Assembly (NCBI GenBank): GCA_021927905.1
Contig: BLLK01000069.1
Location: forward strand, 2,232,001-2,296,000
Length of the DNA stretch: 64,000 nt
Source: Chaetoceros tenuissimus
Lineage: Eukaryota; Bacillariophyta; Thalassiosirophyceae; Chaetocerotales; Chaetocerotaceae
Direction of reading: 5' to 3'
Part shown: positions 11,150 through 22,098 of the stretch, in pieces
Layout: every line of letters starts with the position of its first letter
Numbering within the stretch: the stretch's first letter is position 1
Notes under the pieces: model-generated
What the model was told of the DNA's origin: nothing
Seen by the model: only the letters and a program-made list of their open reading frames with translations
The model's database searches: none
Made by a program: the position numbers and the translations under genes

Positions 11150-11981
11150 TCAATCTTCTGGCATAGGTTTCAATGCTTTCAACCGTTCCAACGCGTCTGA
11201 TGCCTTTTCTGCCAGGTCCCACATGTCTTCGTCTTGCAGACATGATTTGAATATGGCCATTTTTACTACACAGTGTTTGCCTGCAGCTCTCTCAATTGCC
11301 TTTACCCTATTTAGTAATCCCTTCTCTGTCATAGATCTAACTCTCATTAAGCAGTGCTCATAGGTTGCAGTTGGATTCTCTTTCGCAGCTTTCTCTGCAC
11401 CTTCATTTTGTGCAAGTGCCGCAGCTGCTCGTAACCTCACTTCGCGACATTCCCTAACTCGTTCTACTCTTTCTCTCAATAAGTCATCCTTACTCTTCAA
11501 TTCAGTTGGTAAAGGTTGATTATCAACACCAATCCCCTGAATTCTTTTTGATTTTCTACTTCCCTCTCTTGGTACCTTGTCATTTCTTTTTCGCTTCTTA
11601 CTCTTTTTCCCTTTCCTATTGTTTTTAGAATCTTCCCATTCTCCATCTGATTCTGAATCACTTCCATCCGAAGATGAGTTGGACTCTTCGATCTCTATCC
11701 CTTCTGCTTGAGCATTACTCCTTTTTTCTTCCAACTCGGATATGAGGCCTAAAGAACGTAGCCTTACACAAAATTAAAAGTCAGCAAATTTCATTTGAGA
11801 AAATGAAAAGAGAGCAATAAATCACATCGCATCTCCTTCTGTACTGTATAAAATCCACTAATATTATCTAGTACGAGTAGAAGGGTACGGTCATTTTCAC
11901 CTACCTTGCATTGTTTCGCTTTATATTATCAATCCTCTTCCGCTCATATTCGCTCTTATCATCTGCAGCAGTGGAAGGCAT
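11150..11981 (-). CDS. Basic coiled protein with CMR1/WDR76-like N-terminal motifs
   Basis: Two exons on the minus strand (11905–11981 and 11150–11762) give about 229 residues. The rebuilt N terminus contains YERKRIDNIKRNNARLRSLG, which resembles the short helix at the start of CMR1/WDR76 proteins. A Ser/Asp-rich acidic patch, a very basic KKSKKRKR-type nuclear localisation signal, and RKSKRIQGIG follow in the same order as in those proteins. The WD40 repeats of CMR1/WDR76 are absent. The second half is helical and charged (RERVERVRECREVRLRAAAAL) and I do not recognise it. It is probably nuclear. The intron (142 bp) begins GTAGG and ends TGTAAG. It converges with ArgC. Confidence 0.55.
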
Positions 11982-13381
11982 TGTTCTAATTTATGAACTT
12001 GTAAATCAGTTTTGCAGTGGCATCACTTCCACTACTTAATCCAATTCAAAAAAATGTTCAATGCTTTCATAACCACCGTGCCTCTCTACGTGCAAAAATG
12101 GTTGCCTAGCCAAAACACCAAAAACAAATAACAGAACCAGAGCCACATAACATAACAGAACACTGACAAAATAACTATGAGAGTGCACCCTCTACTCAAG
12201 ATACAATAGTCATTTTCGTACAATAGGAGCATTACATCCTACAAAGTTAAACATAAGTAATAAGATTATGTGACTGCTAGTTTACCAATTTGTATATTTC
12301 AACTTTAAAAAGCGAAAAAATATACACTAAGATTGTACGTGAAAACTACGTACTTGATCATACCAGTTCCAAATTTTTAGCAGTACAATATTTTTTGCTT
12401 GTTCTACACCATCACTCATTCATATCTCCTTTTAAAAGTTGCAACATTTACATTCTTGAAAGAGAAATGATTTGATCTTTTCATATTTTGGACTAAACAA
12501 AGGTACTTTTCGCTCTACTTTCAACCGTAGACCTGCGTACTTCTCATACTAGTTCTACCAGTCATTAGAACCTACAATAATTTTTCCAAAACAATATTTT
12601 TGACGCGTTTCGTGATACTGATCTCTTTATATAGTTAAAAATATTCTATGCATGCATGAAAAAGGATTTTATCATTTGAGATATATTTTTAATTCGGAGT
12701 ACATTTCTTCTATTTTCTACCCGTAGACTTTCGTACTGCATTTCTACGTACTGACATCAGACAGACGTATTTGTATGAATGAAAAAATCACACTAGTTTC
12801 AAAGCATAACCACAACATCAAAGTCACAGTATCAGTTCATTGTATTTAACTTGGTGGTTTTGTGCAGTTGAATTAGTCGAATGCGTCAATTGGGTCTTGA
12901 GAACGAGGTGCACCTTAATAAAGGACTTAGTAACAAATTAAGTGGCTATGTTGGCTATGGTTCTGTTATTTTTTTTTGCGCGAAAAAAGGGCTCTACGGG
13001 CAAACCATACCAGAGGCACGGTGGTTATGCTTTCTCGTCCGTCGATCTGTTGAGCTTGTACCAATCTCTATACGTACGACACTCTTCTCTTTTCCTCCCT
13101 TTTTTGTCTTCAGGATCAGTCCAATTTAGCCTTCTCTTATGACTGAAAAAAATAGATTGATGCGTTGAGCTCACATTTTTGTTTGTGTTTTTTGAGTGCA
13201 AAAACAGCTTAAGTGTAATACGTTGTTTAATTGAAGAGGGAAGTTTGTCTTCGTAGTGCTATATTTAACATTACCTTTACTGAAGGAAAATCAGGCATCA
13301 GCTCCGATATAAGTCTCTTCAAGTTTTGCTTTGAAGTCATCTTGATTTACAGAATAGAAAAGAAAGAATTGCAGTAGAAAG
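11982..13381. other. 1.4-kb intergenic region with weak repeat
   Basis: The longest gene-free stretch in the window. Short open frames at 12290–12475 and 12881–13142 have no start context or protein signal that I trust. Two related segments, 12502–12544 and 12697–12740, share GTAGAC…CGTACT spacing with roughly two thirds identity. No tRNA or other RNA was recognised. Confidence 0.4.
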
Positions 13382-16300
13382 ATGAGGTTCATAAATGGTG
13401 GCCTTATCGTTTTCGCGCTTCTCCAAAATTCATTGGCAGCTACCACATTAAGAATTATGCCAATGGGAGATGCACTTACACATGGAAGTTCGACAGCACA
13501 GGGCGCATATCGACCCTTTCTGTATTCGCAGCTAACTTCAAAAGGATACTCTTTGGATTTTGTTGGAAATGAAAAGTCTGGCACAGTAGCAACATTACCA
13601 GATAGAGACAACGAAGCACATAAAGGCTTCACAATTGAAGATATGACATTCAATGTAGATTTGTTTTTGGATGCTCATGATCCAGATATTGTTCTATTGA
13701 TGATGGGTCAGAAAGACCTTGTCAATGTAGGTGTGGATTTCTCAACAGCGGCGAACAGATATTCCACTCTGATTGAGAAGTTGTCCAATAGTCGTCCAAA
13801 TATGCACATTTTCGCGGCGAATATGCCTCCTAGAAAAGACTCGAATGATAATAACATGATCCAGAATCAATACAATGCATTCATTCCTCAAATAATATCA
13901 ACCCTACAATCACAAGGTAGACAGGTAACATTTGTAGATGTCAACGCTGTTTTGTCTGAGTCTGATCTCGAAACAAATATTCACCCAGGGTCAAGTGGAT
14001 ATGGAAAAATTGCTACAGCTTTTACCAATGCAATCATAGGCTTGATTAATCCGAATTTAGGTGGACTGCAAAGAGGTATGATTAGAGTTCTGGGTGGACT
14101 AGACCGTAAACACATCAAGATAACATTTTCAAAGCCTATTCCAGCAAAGCGTGCTCAGACTGACAACTTTAATGTCGACGGTCTTGCCCTTACTGGAGCA
14201 AGTCTAAGTGAGGACGAACGCGTAGTTACCTTATTTACCTCAGAGCAAGCTCCAGGAAAAAGTTACACTGTGAATGTGTTGCAAGGAAATCCAGGTGTCA
14301 GTACTTTAAATTTTACTCCAGGATTCAGAATAATTTCCCTTTCTGATTGGCATCTTGGTGAGAAATATGTTTTTGGTGGGAAAGATGACTTGGTTGAAAA
14401 TGACATTGCAATCATCAAATATATCAAAGAAAACTACGGAGGTGAATTGCTTCTAATTCCTGGTACGTGACGACTGAAAGCTACTTTCTAAACAAAGTCA
14501 AATTGTACATTTTTTCTAACCATAACTCGCTCTTTCAAGGTGACACAAATGCTGGATTTTGGGACACCGATTCTTTTGCAATAGAGATGAATACATTCCT
14601 AGGTACAAATGTATCAAGAGAAGAAGTTGTTATCGAAGCTGGTGATAGATGTTATGGTGGATTGCTATCTTCGTTTCATATGGGTGGATACCCCAAAGTT
14701 TTAGCAGCAATTGGTGATCACGAACTCGGTAAGTACAAATCATTAATCGTCTTCAGACAGTAGAAAATAAGTGCTTCATGGATCTCATTTCTGATTCTTC
14801 TTTACAGGTGATAATTCTTGGGATGCCTCCAGTATGAAGTCGTTTTTACAGTCTTCATTCAGAGAAACATTTGGCTCTAATTTCAATCTTGATTACGATT
14901 CTAGATTTAAGTACCCTACTGCTATTGGAAGTGCTGATTCAAGGCCATTAGGAACTATATATGAGAAAACATCTTTTGCCTACATTTATAAAAATACACT
15001 AATTGTCACCGTTGATGTATTGCGTCATGATGGCCCTTCAGAAGTAATTGGCTCTTTGGGAACCGTGACAGGTCAGGTCACAGGCAATCATTTGCAATGG
15101 CTTGACAATGTTCTCCAACAGGGTAGCGCTTTAGCAGAAGTAAAGAATATCATAGTCCAAGGCCATTTCCCAACGTTATATCCAGTGAAGAAGACTAAAA
15201 GTAGCGGTATTTACATGGATATGAATGAAGACTCCGAGTTCTGGGGCGTCTTGAGAAAACATCCTGTCGACATTTATTTTGCTGGGGAAGCACATCTGAA
15301 TACCGTGACAAAAGACGCAGACTCAGGAATCATTCAGATTGTCGGTCGTGGAAACTTTTTCACAAATCTATTTGCGATCGATATCACCGATGATACTATT
15401 GATGTAACTTGTTACAATGAAGTAGGCCCTGAGAAAACCATGGAAAATTTCAACTACGAAGAAAGTGGACACTTGAGAATATCAAAAGGGAGCGACTTTA
15501 CAGAGATCGCTGCATCTGGAGAGCTAGCATTTTTTGATGACGATGATCCTGTTCTTTATTTCAATTTTGAGAGTATCTCATTGCTAAAGGATAGACCTGT
15601 TCTAGGTCTAGGTGAACTTGATAATACTCGTAGAGCACCAATCGTTGAGACAGTGAATGTAAATGGAGTTGATTGTTCCGATTCTTTAGTAAATGCAGGA
15701 ACTTTTGGACAAGATTATGATGCTCAAAGTGCAAATGTGAATCTATCTAGTGGTGTATACGGTAATGCAGCTTCTTTCTCGACGAATAGTTTAGCAGCAG
15801 TCTATTCAATGGGCCCTCACTCTGGTCCCCACCCGATATCATACGCAATGTGGTTGAAAACGACATTCTATGGTTCACGTATATTGATGGCATATGAAGG
15901 ATATTGGAACCAAGATCAGGTATTTACAGCGCGTCTAGAGAATGGGAAAATTGAGCTAGTATACGGAAGCGCTCAAAAGGTCGCAAGTCAAACAGGAAAT
16001 CTCAACGATGGATACTGGCATCATATTTCCATTGTCATGCCGTTCAAAGGCTGTAAGTTATCAGACATTGGGGTATATGTCGATGGAATCAAGACAACAA
16101 CCCTTTTATCTGGTGCTGATGATGTCATTGATCTTCCGAATGGGGGAATGATAAGTATTGGTGGTTTTGGATACGGAGGAAGAGGTGGAACTAGTGATAT
16201 GGTTCGGTCAGGCTTCAGAGATGGACTTAACTTCATTGGAGAAATCGATGATGCATTGGTCTTTGCACGTGCATTAACTGATGCAGAGATTCAAGAGTTG

Positions 16301-17816
16301 TCAACACCACCGACAGCATTTGCGTTAAGAAGCAAGATATCGTATGTAAAACAGGAACCACTTTGCCTCAGCCTTGGTCTTTTTGGCAATGATGCAGTGT
16401 TACGAACTTGTAATGACTCAGATGGACAACATTGGGTTCAAGATATTTTGGGTTATATTCATAACAAGGCACGATATGAAAAGTGTTTAATCCCAGAAGT
16501 TTCATCTCGTTTTGGAATTGCAGTAGTCGTGGATGACTGCAATAAACAAATCAACAGCAAATTTGTTTGGGATCTTGAACCAGATCATGTTGTACATGTT
16601 GAAACAGGTAAAATGATGAAAGTAAATGTCGCCAGCAACAATGATATTGAGTTGACTGAAGAAGACTATGACGCTCGTGAAAACGAATGGGATATTCTTT
16701 TTGAAGGTGGATTCCCACCGAGCTATCTAACTGGTGAACCAAGTGTCTCACCATCAAGATCGCCTTCTTCCGCACCAAGTGAGTCCCCGTCGGCTGTTCC
16801 AACTAGCTCTCCGTCAGCAAGACCCAGTTCTGTCCCATCTGCCTCACCTTCTTCCCGCCCTTCATCTTCTCCCTCATCTTCCCCGACGAGTATACCTTCA
16901 AGTAAGCCTTCTTTGGCTCCGACCAGCAAGCCATCATCTCAACCGTCAGCACATCCATCTGCAGCACCTACAGGTAAGTTCATATACTGGTTTGATCTTT
17001 TTATTACAATTTTTATTAATCTTTATTTTTATAGCATCACCTTCGGCCACACCTACCAGTTCTCCATCTTCTTCACCAAGTCGAAAACCATCATCTGCAC
17101 CAACAGTATCACCTTCGTCGAAACCTACCAGATCGTTTGCACCTACAATTTTGTGTAAAGATAAGTGGGGCAAAGTGACACTGTCGAATGGTAAGGAGAA
17201 GTCATGCTACAATGCAGGTAATAATCCTAGTAAATTTTGTGCAATGGATGAAATTAAGGAGCACTGCCCTGTCACATGCAATCTATGCGAAGCAAAGGAC
17301 ACAAATTCTCCAACATCAAGTCCAGTCAATACAATTATTGGTGACATTGTGTGTAAAGATATCGAGGGTAAATTTGAAATGTCAAGCGGAAAAATGAAAT
17401 CATGTGCGAATGCACAAAATAGAGCAAAACTTTGTGATAAGAATTTATTCAAAATAAATTGCCCAGTCACATGTAATACATGTGGAGAGAACGAGGTTGA
17501 TAATGATAATTCAACTTGCATTGATAAAACTGGACAGGTGGCGCTGTTGTCAAATGGTAATTTGAAGACTTGTTACAATGCTGGAAATAATCCTCGACTT
17601 TGTGACAAGGAGGAAGTCCGTGAGCACTGTCCAGTTACATGTGGCGCATGTGGAGAAGTAGCAGGAGGAGCTACCACAACTTGTGCAGATGGCGAAGGAA
17701 AGGTTCTTTTACCAAATGGAATCAAAAAGTCCTGTGATCAAGTACAAAACAACATTTCTCTGTGCACAAAATGGGATGATATCCGTTCCTTTTGCCCCAT
17801 GACATGCGGGTGTTGA
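13382..17816 (+). CDS. Secreted mosaic: SGNH-like, metallophosphatase-like, LamG-like, lectin-like, Pro-Ser linker, ShKT x4
   Basis: Four exons (13382–14462, 14540–14728, 14808–16973, 17035–17816) give about 1405 residues. A signal peptide (to about residue 20) precedes an SGNH-hydrolase-like domain (about 22–225). A calcineurin-like metallophosphatase domain follows (about 318–620) with SDWHLGE, GGDTN, GDHELG, QGHFP and GEAH in the expected order. Next are a LamG/concanavalin-like domain (about 660–920), a ricin-B-like Cys/Trp-rich segment (about 925–1055), a Pro-Ser linker and four ShKT-like Cys domains ending in CPMTCGC. In the SGNH part the nucleophile motif reads MGDALTHG, with Ala31 where Ser is expected; GxND reads GQKD and the DxxH motif reads ETNIH. 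The esterase is therefore probably inactive. The protein is probably secreted or cell-wall bound; its substrate is unknown. Confidence 0.8.
16734..17133 (+). repeat. Pro-Ser (PSxxPSxx) coding repeat
   Basis: A low-complexity stretch encoding repeated PSxxPS units, split by the intron 16974–17034. It links the lectin-like part to the ShKT domains. Such linkers are common in diatom surface proteins and are often heavily glycosylated. The opposite strand gives long false open frames. Confidence 0.85.
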
Positions 17817-17920
17817 AAAAGAATATTTTGATTAGCTTTGTGTAATTGTAACATTATTAGAATTCATCATATGTTAATTCAGGCGCATTTCTGTTGTCCA
17901 AAAAAAATACATGATAACAT

Positions 17921-19048
17921 TTATCGGGATTGAGGGTTTACATTGGTTTGGTCTGAAACTTGAACAATAACCTTCCCCTTGACTTTTCTGCTCTTTTGTA
18001 CTTCAAATGCAGCCTGTACTCCATCCGTTGAAAATTCAAACGGGCCTCGATCGTCAACACATGCAAGGATTTTTTTCTCACTTGCTAACTTGAGGGTTTC
18101 TTTCATAATATCTAAATCATTGTCCAAGCTCATGGCAAAGGTATGAGCTGGAAGGCGGTTTCTCCTGAAGAAGCGAGAATAAAACGCTCTGAAAAGATTT
18201 TGAAAGAGAAATAATTTCATACCTTGCCAAACTGTATGTATTTCAAAATTGTAAACATCTGGTACAAGAGTCAAATACCGTCCTTTCTTGGAACTTGGCT
18301 TTACAATCATGCGAGCGACCCTCTCGTTCTCCGGCAATTTTATCTGGTCGAGAAAGTGTAACCAACTTCCACCACTTAGATCAACGACTGTATCAAATTG
18401 CTCATCAACACCTACATTCTGCCAGTTGCTGAACTCGTAAATATCTGTATTTGTGTAATCCAACAATGCATCTAAATGAAATGGGTCTTTTGACATTCTT
18501 TCACAGTCATGAGTTGCAGCTGCTAAAAACTTTACTGATTTGAGTTTCAAGAATTGAAGCAAATGTGATCCTACTCCACCTCCAGCACCAATCACCAATA
18601 CTCTTTCTTCAGGTGTAATACGCTTGGACAGAGATAAAGCAATGGTAGCGCTGCTAGCTAAAGCCGCAGCATCAGAAGATGACAAATTAGCAGGTACTTT
18701 TCCAGTCATTACTGTGGAAACTGTACAATATTCTGCTAAGGCATCTCTATTTCTTGTAAAACGAGTTGCGACTCTGTCTCCGACATCATAACCCAATATT
18801 TCAGGGTCGTGGCCATTCAGGTCTAGAACAGTACCACACAAGTCACCACCCGGAATATATGGAAAAGAAGGCGGTCCCTGCATCTCTTTACATGCCCCAG
18901 AGAGAACACGACAGTCTCCAGGTGATAGAGCGACACACTCTGTCTTTACTAGAATTTCCTTTTTGGGAATAGAAGCAGGTCTTGGAAAGTCCAAGCTAAG
19001 GTGGAGGTTAGAGATACTCCCATAGTTGTTTGAGATGATCGCCTTCAT
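17921..19048 (-). CDS. Zinc-free MDR-family NAD(P)H oxidoreductase (quinone-oxidoreductase type)
   Basis: A 375-residue member of the medium-chain dehydrogenase/reductase superfamily. It has the GroES-like N-terminal half with FPYIPGGDLCGTV and GYDVGDRV, then the Rossmann motif VLVIGAGGGVGSHLLQF (about residue 150). The GHE zinc-ligand motif of alcohol dehydrogenases is missing, which fits the zinc-free quinone oxidoreductase branch. Such enzymes use NADPH to reduce quinones or enones; the substrate here cannot be read from sequence. It starts at the ATG at 19048, and no targeting peptide is obvious, so it is probably cytosolic. Single exon. Confidence 0.8.
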   Translation of the reverse strand: MKAIISNNYGSISNLHLSLDFPRPASIPKKEILVKTECVALSPGDCRVLSGACKEMQGPPSFPYIPGGDLCGTVLDLNGHDPEILGYDVGDRVATRFTRNRDALAEYCTVSTVMTGKVPANLSSSDAAALASSATIALSLSKRITPEERVLVIGAGGGVGSHLLQFLKLKSVKFLAAATHDCERMSKDPFHLDALLDYTNTDIYEFSNWQNVGVDEQFDTVVDLSGGSWLHFLDQIKLPENERVARMIVKPSSKKGRYLTLVPDVYNFEIHTVWQGMKLFLFQNLFRAFYSRFFRRNRLPAHTFAMSLDNDLDIMKETLKLASEKKILACVDDRGPFEFSTDGVQAAFEVQKSRKVKGKVIVQVSDQTNVNPQSR

Positions 19049-19382
19049 TTTGTTTGAGATATTGATTCAATATCTTTTATTCGTATTATTGTGATTTTAT
19101 GAGAATATAGATATGTTCTTCCTCCATCACACTTTCACATCCCATAAGTAATGGAAAGAATAGGGTTCGGGTTTTTCAATGAAAAATGGGACTAAAAAGC
19201 TTGGACTGACAGTAGATTGACTACCATCAAGATTGCCGATGACGTACGCAGCACAACAGGGTATTCAAAAAAACAAAAACACAGTGAACCAGTTGGTCAT
19301 TCTCCATCTCACACAACTCCTTAGAATCTTTCACTACATTCATCATTCTTCCATAATTTTTAATTGATTCTAGGAAAATATT
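19049..19382. other. Divergent promoter region
   Basis: About 330 bp between divergent start codons. Nothing beyond AT-rich sequence was recognised. Confidence 0.4.
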
Positions 19383-20288
19383 ATGTTGATGCGCAAGTGT
19401 AGAGCATTGTTATCTTTTGCTCTGTTGAGCACAATCTGCGATTCCTTCTCCTTATCTTCGTCATTATCGTCAACTAGAAGTCCTTCTTCCATCTACGCAA
19501 CAACGCAGGACCAGGAAAAGCTAGATGACATTTCTGCTATTACCAATCGCTTCTTGAAAGACAATGAAGATAGAATTGATAAATTCTGTCGAGGAACGAA
19601 CGAGTTTTGGAAGGGCTTGGTCATTGAGCCAGTGAGAAATTATGTGGAAGTAAAGCCTGCAGGTTCATCAGAATCTGATATTCTTTCCAAACTCACAGCC
19701 CCACCCGAAGTACCTGGGATAAGTCGTCCAGTGTGGCTGACAATTTTAGGATCTGTCCCGACAGCACTTGGTTGGTATGGATACTACAAGTTTTCTGTTG
19801 AAGAAGAGCTTTTTCAGTACGAAGTCCAAAATGGGAAGAAAGTCAGTGGTTGCGGTGGCTATGGAACTTTGTTTCCTTTTGTGTATGGTATTCTGATTGG
19901 AGGAGCATGTGAATTAATTGGGTTAGAAGTAGGCAATACAATCATTGAGGCTGCTGCGCTGTGGATATTATTGGGTCAAGTGAATCTTTATCGGCGAGTA
20001 AATGAATTGTGTGAAGAGGAAAAGGAGAAACTTGGCTTGACTGAACCCCCGCTCCATGCATGGTGGGCGTTGCTACCTCCTCCACTTGATGTTGTCGTTG
20101 GTCTAAGACAAGTACACTACTTATCAGAATATTGGAGAGTAGTAAGAGGTGACCCTTATGAGAAAGATGTAATTGCAGAGGATTTATTTCCATTTATTAG
20201 CTCTGAAAGATTTACATTGAAAGAATTTGTTCTTCAACCTAAACGTTGGTTTTGGTTTACAACAAATGCAAAAGATATTGAGTTGTAA
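19383..20288 (+). CDS. Targeted membrane protein of unknown function
   Basis: A 301-residue protein that I do not recognise. It starts with a hydrophobic signal (ALLSFALLSTICDSFS) followed by a Ser-rich stretch, which resembles a bipartite plastid presequence with F after the cleavage region. Two hydrophobic spans follow: VWLTILGSVPTALGWYGYY (about residue 120) and TLFPFVYGILIGGACELIG with a further apolar helix (about 160–200). The end is rich in aromatic residues (PKRWFWFTT). It is probably a plastid or ER membrane protein. Single exon. Confidence 0.6.
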   Translation: MLMRKCRALLSFALLSTICDSFSLSSSLSSTRSPSSIYATTQDQEKLDDISAITNRFLKDNEDRIDKFCRGTNEFWKGLVIEPVRNYVEVKPAGSSESDILSKLTAPPEVPGISRPVWLTILGSVPTALGWYGYYKFSVEEELFQYEVQNGKKVSGCGGYGTLFPFVYGILIGGACELIGLEVGNTIIEAAALWILLGQVNLYRRVNELCEEEKEKLGLTEPPLHAWWALLPPPLDVVVGLRQVHYLSEYWRVVRGDPYEKDVIAEDLFPFISSERFTLKEFVLQPKRWFWFTTNAKDIEL

Positions 20289-20367
20289 TGATAACTCTCA
20301 TAATCCAATTTTTTATTGGTAATATTGTAGTCTAGTAGATCGCCTATTGAAGGTTTCCATCATTTTC

Positions 20368-22098
20368 TTAATTCTTTTCTTTTGAGTTCGAGTCGTCTCT
20401 TGGAAGAAAATCATTTTGGATCTCATAAAGCATTTTCTCGACTTTTAGTAGTGTCATCTGTGCGAGACTATGCGGACTCGATCTAAATAGATGAACGCCT
20501 CTTCTAGAGAAAACAATGATATTTGTAAAAAGTGTAGAAGACGTAGTTTGAATATCATATACTGGATATGGAAAATGGTAAAACCAGATACATTGATACA
20601 AATTCCCTGATTCGGCGAGACTGTGACCGCTTTCTCTCATGGTGCTATCGGAGAAGTTGTCACTATCTAGTAATTCATTTTTAGTCAACAGTAATAGACG
20701 TCCAGAGTAAAGACCAAGCGCGATGCAAGATTCGTATTCAAGAGCATTACAGCTGAATTCAAGTATTGATATAATACTATCTTCCTCGTCCAACCTTGCA
20801 TCATAGAGTCCTTCCACAATAGCAATTGGTTCATCAAAGGTGTGTGCATTGTCTATGTTTTGATAGAAAGAACATGCAAAACCACATAAACTTCCAACAA
20901 ATAGCTGTAGCCTATCATTTCTCTGTCCAATTTGCGATTGGAAACGTAGGCAGCTGATTGGACCATCCACAATGAAGGTCGACGAGCAACTTTCATGAAA
21001 TGACAACAATTCATTATTTGTCCGAGGTTCAAATGTATAAATATGTATGGATCCATCTTGGCATCCATAAGCAATACCATAGATTGTTGAAGATTTATCA
21101 TGAACCACTTGCACAAAAGTATGCATTGCTGTAATATTACTCGTTGATATAAGTGGTGGATTTGGAACAGATTGTTTTTCTTGTAATAGTTGCAGGATAA
21201 AATCATTTTCAGATTCATTCCGTCCTTGCTTCTCTATGTTTGCTTCTTTAGGTGTTATATCAGCCTCTTCAATCAGATAAATTTCATTGTCAACAAGTGA
21301 AATGAAATCAGTTGACAAAATCATTTCAGAAGTCGGCCTCAATGTAAACATTTTAATTGATGATCCTGTTGCAACAAACAATGTGCATGTTGGTATTCTT
21401 GTTTCATCTTGATCCATTAGTACTAATTCGATTAGAGAAGAAGGTTTGAACTTTAGATGAAGAGTCTGTTGAAAGTTCAAAAATTGTTTTGTTTTCGAAG
21501 TGTTGGTACCTGCTGTTTCAGATAATGGCAAATGACCAGTTACTACTATTTGGTAGTCATTCAACAAATGCTTATGAAGAGACCGATCCATTCTAGAAGC
21601 ATCATCAATATTCTGACTAATGCCTATAGATGCCGATCCCATGGTGACTTTTGATCCTTCCATAGACATGTTAGTTGAAGTTATGCTTTCACGTCTTGAC
21701 TCAGAATTGTTCGGCCGTGAGACTACACTTTTATGAGTTGAATCATTTATGTTTGAAAAACCTCCCTGGTTAATGCTAGTTCCTAATATATATGCTTCGA
21801 TGAAGTATCTTTTTTCCTTGTATTGAAACGGCATATATGTATGCCCTATGCATGTTTTGTCAATGTTATCAATGGATGTTGGCAATGGCATATTTGTAAC
21901 TCGCAATTTCTTGTCATCATCTTTCATAGAAACATGCACTGAATTAAATGTACATGACTTGCGATATTCAAGAAAGGCAGATCTATCCTTTTTGTCTATT
22001 GATGTGTCATGGCGATAAGATTGTGATGTTGAATATGTATGCAGGGGACTTGGTAGTTCGCTTGTACATTCTTCATAAAACCTTTCTCCAGAGGACAT
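20368..22098 (-). CDS. Kaptin-like beta-propeller protein
   Basis: A 576-residue single-exon protein whose C-terminal two thirds follows human kaptin (KPTN), a KICSTOR subunit that recruits GATOR1 to lysosomes in amino-acid sensing. The ordered resemblances are: LHLKFKPSSLIELV and TLFVATGSSIKMF; IAYGCQDGSIHIYTF then FIVDGPISCLRF; a CIALGLYSGRLLLLT strand; and LYQCIWFYHFPYPVYDI followed by FSRRGVHLF. The last matches the kaptin ending LWQRSF…LAM…LKGVHIL. The first 170 residues are Ser-rich and poorly conserved. The start is the ATG at 22098; the open frame runs upstream only to a TTG. The match is by eye from memory of kaptin, so the family call is probable, and a KICSTOR role in a diatom is inference. 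Confidence 0.65.
   Translation of the reverse strand: MSSGERFYEECTSELPSPLHTYSTSQSYRHDTSIDKKDRSAFLEYRKSCTFNSVHVSMKDDDKKLRVTNMPLPTSIDNIDKTCIGHTYMPFQYKEKRYFIEAYILGTSINQGGFSNINDSTHKSVVSRPNNSESRRESITSTNMSMEGSKVTMGSASIGISQNIDDASRMDRSLHKHLLNDYQIVVTGHLPLSETAGTNTSKTKQFLNFQQTLHLKFKPSSLIELVLMDQDETRIPTCTLFVATGSSIKMFTLRPTSEMILSTDFISLVDNEIYLIEEADITPKEANIEKQGRNESENDFILQLLQEKQSVPNPPLISTSNITAMHTFVQVVHDKSSTIYGIAYGCQDGSIHIYTFEPRTNNELLSFHESCSSTFIVDGPISCLRFQSQIGQRNDRLQLFVGSLCGFACSFYQNIDNAHTFDEPIAIVEGLYDARLDEEDSIISILEFSCNALEYESCIALGLYSGRLLLLTKNELLDSDNFSDSTMRESGHSLAESGNLYQCIWFYHFPYPVYDIQTTSSTLFTNIIVFSRRGVHLFRSSPHSLAQMTLLKVEKMLYEIQNDFLPRDDSNSKEKN

Noticed and set aside
12881-13142. Overlapping small open frames in the long intergenic region
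   Set aside because: They have poor composition and no signal of a real protein.
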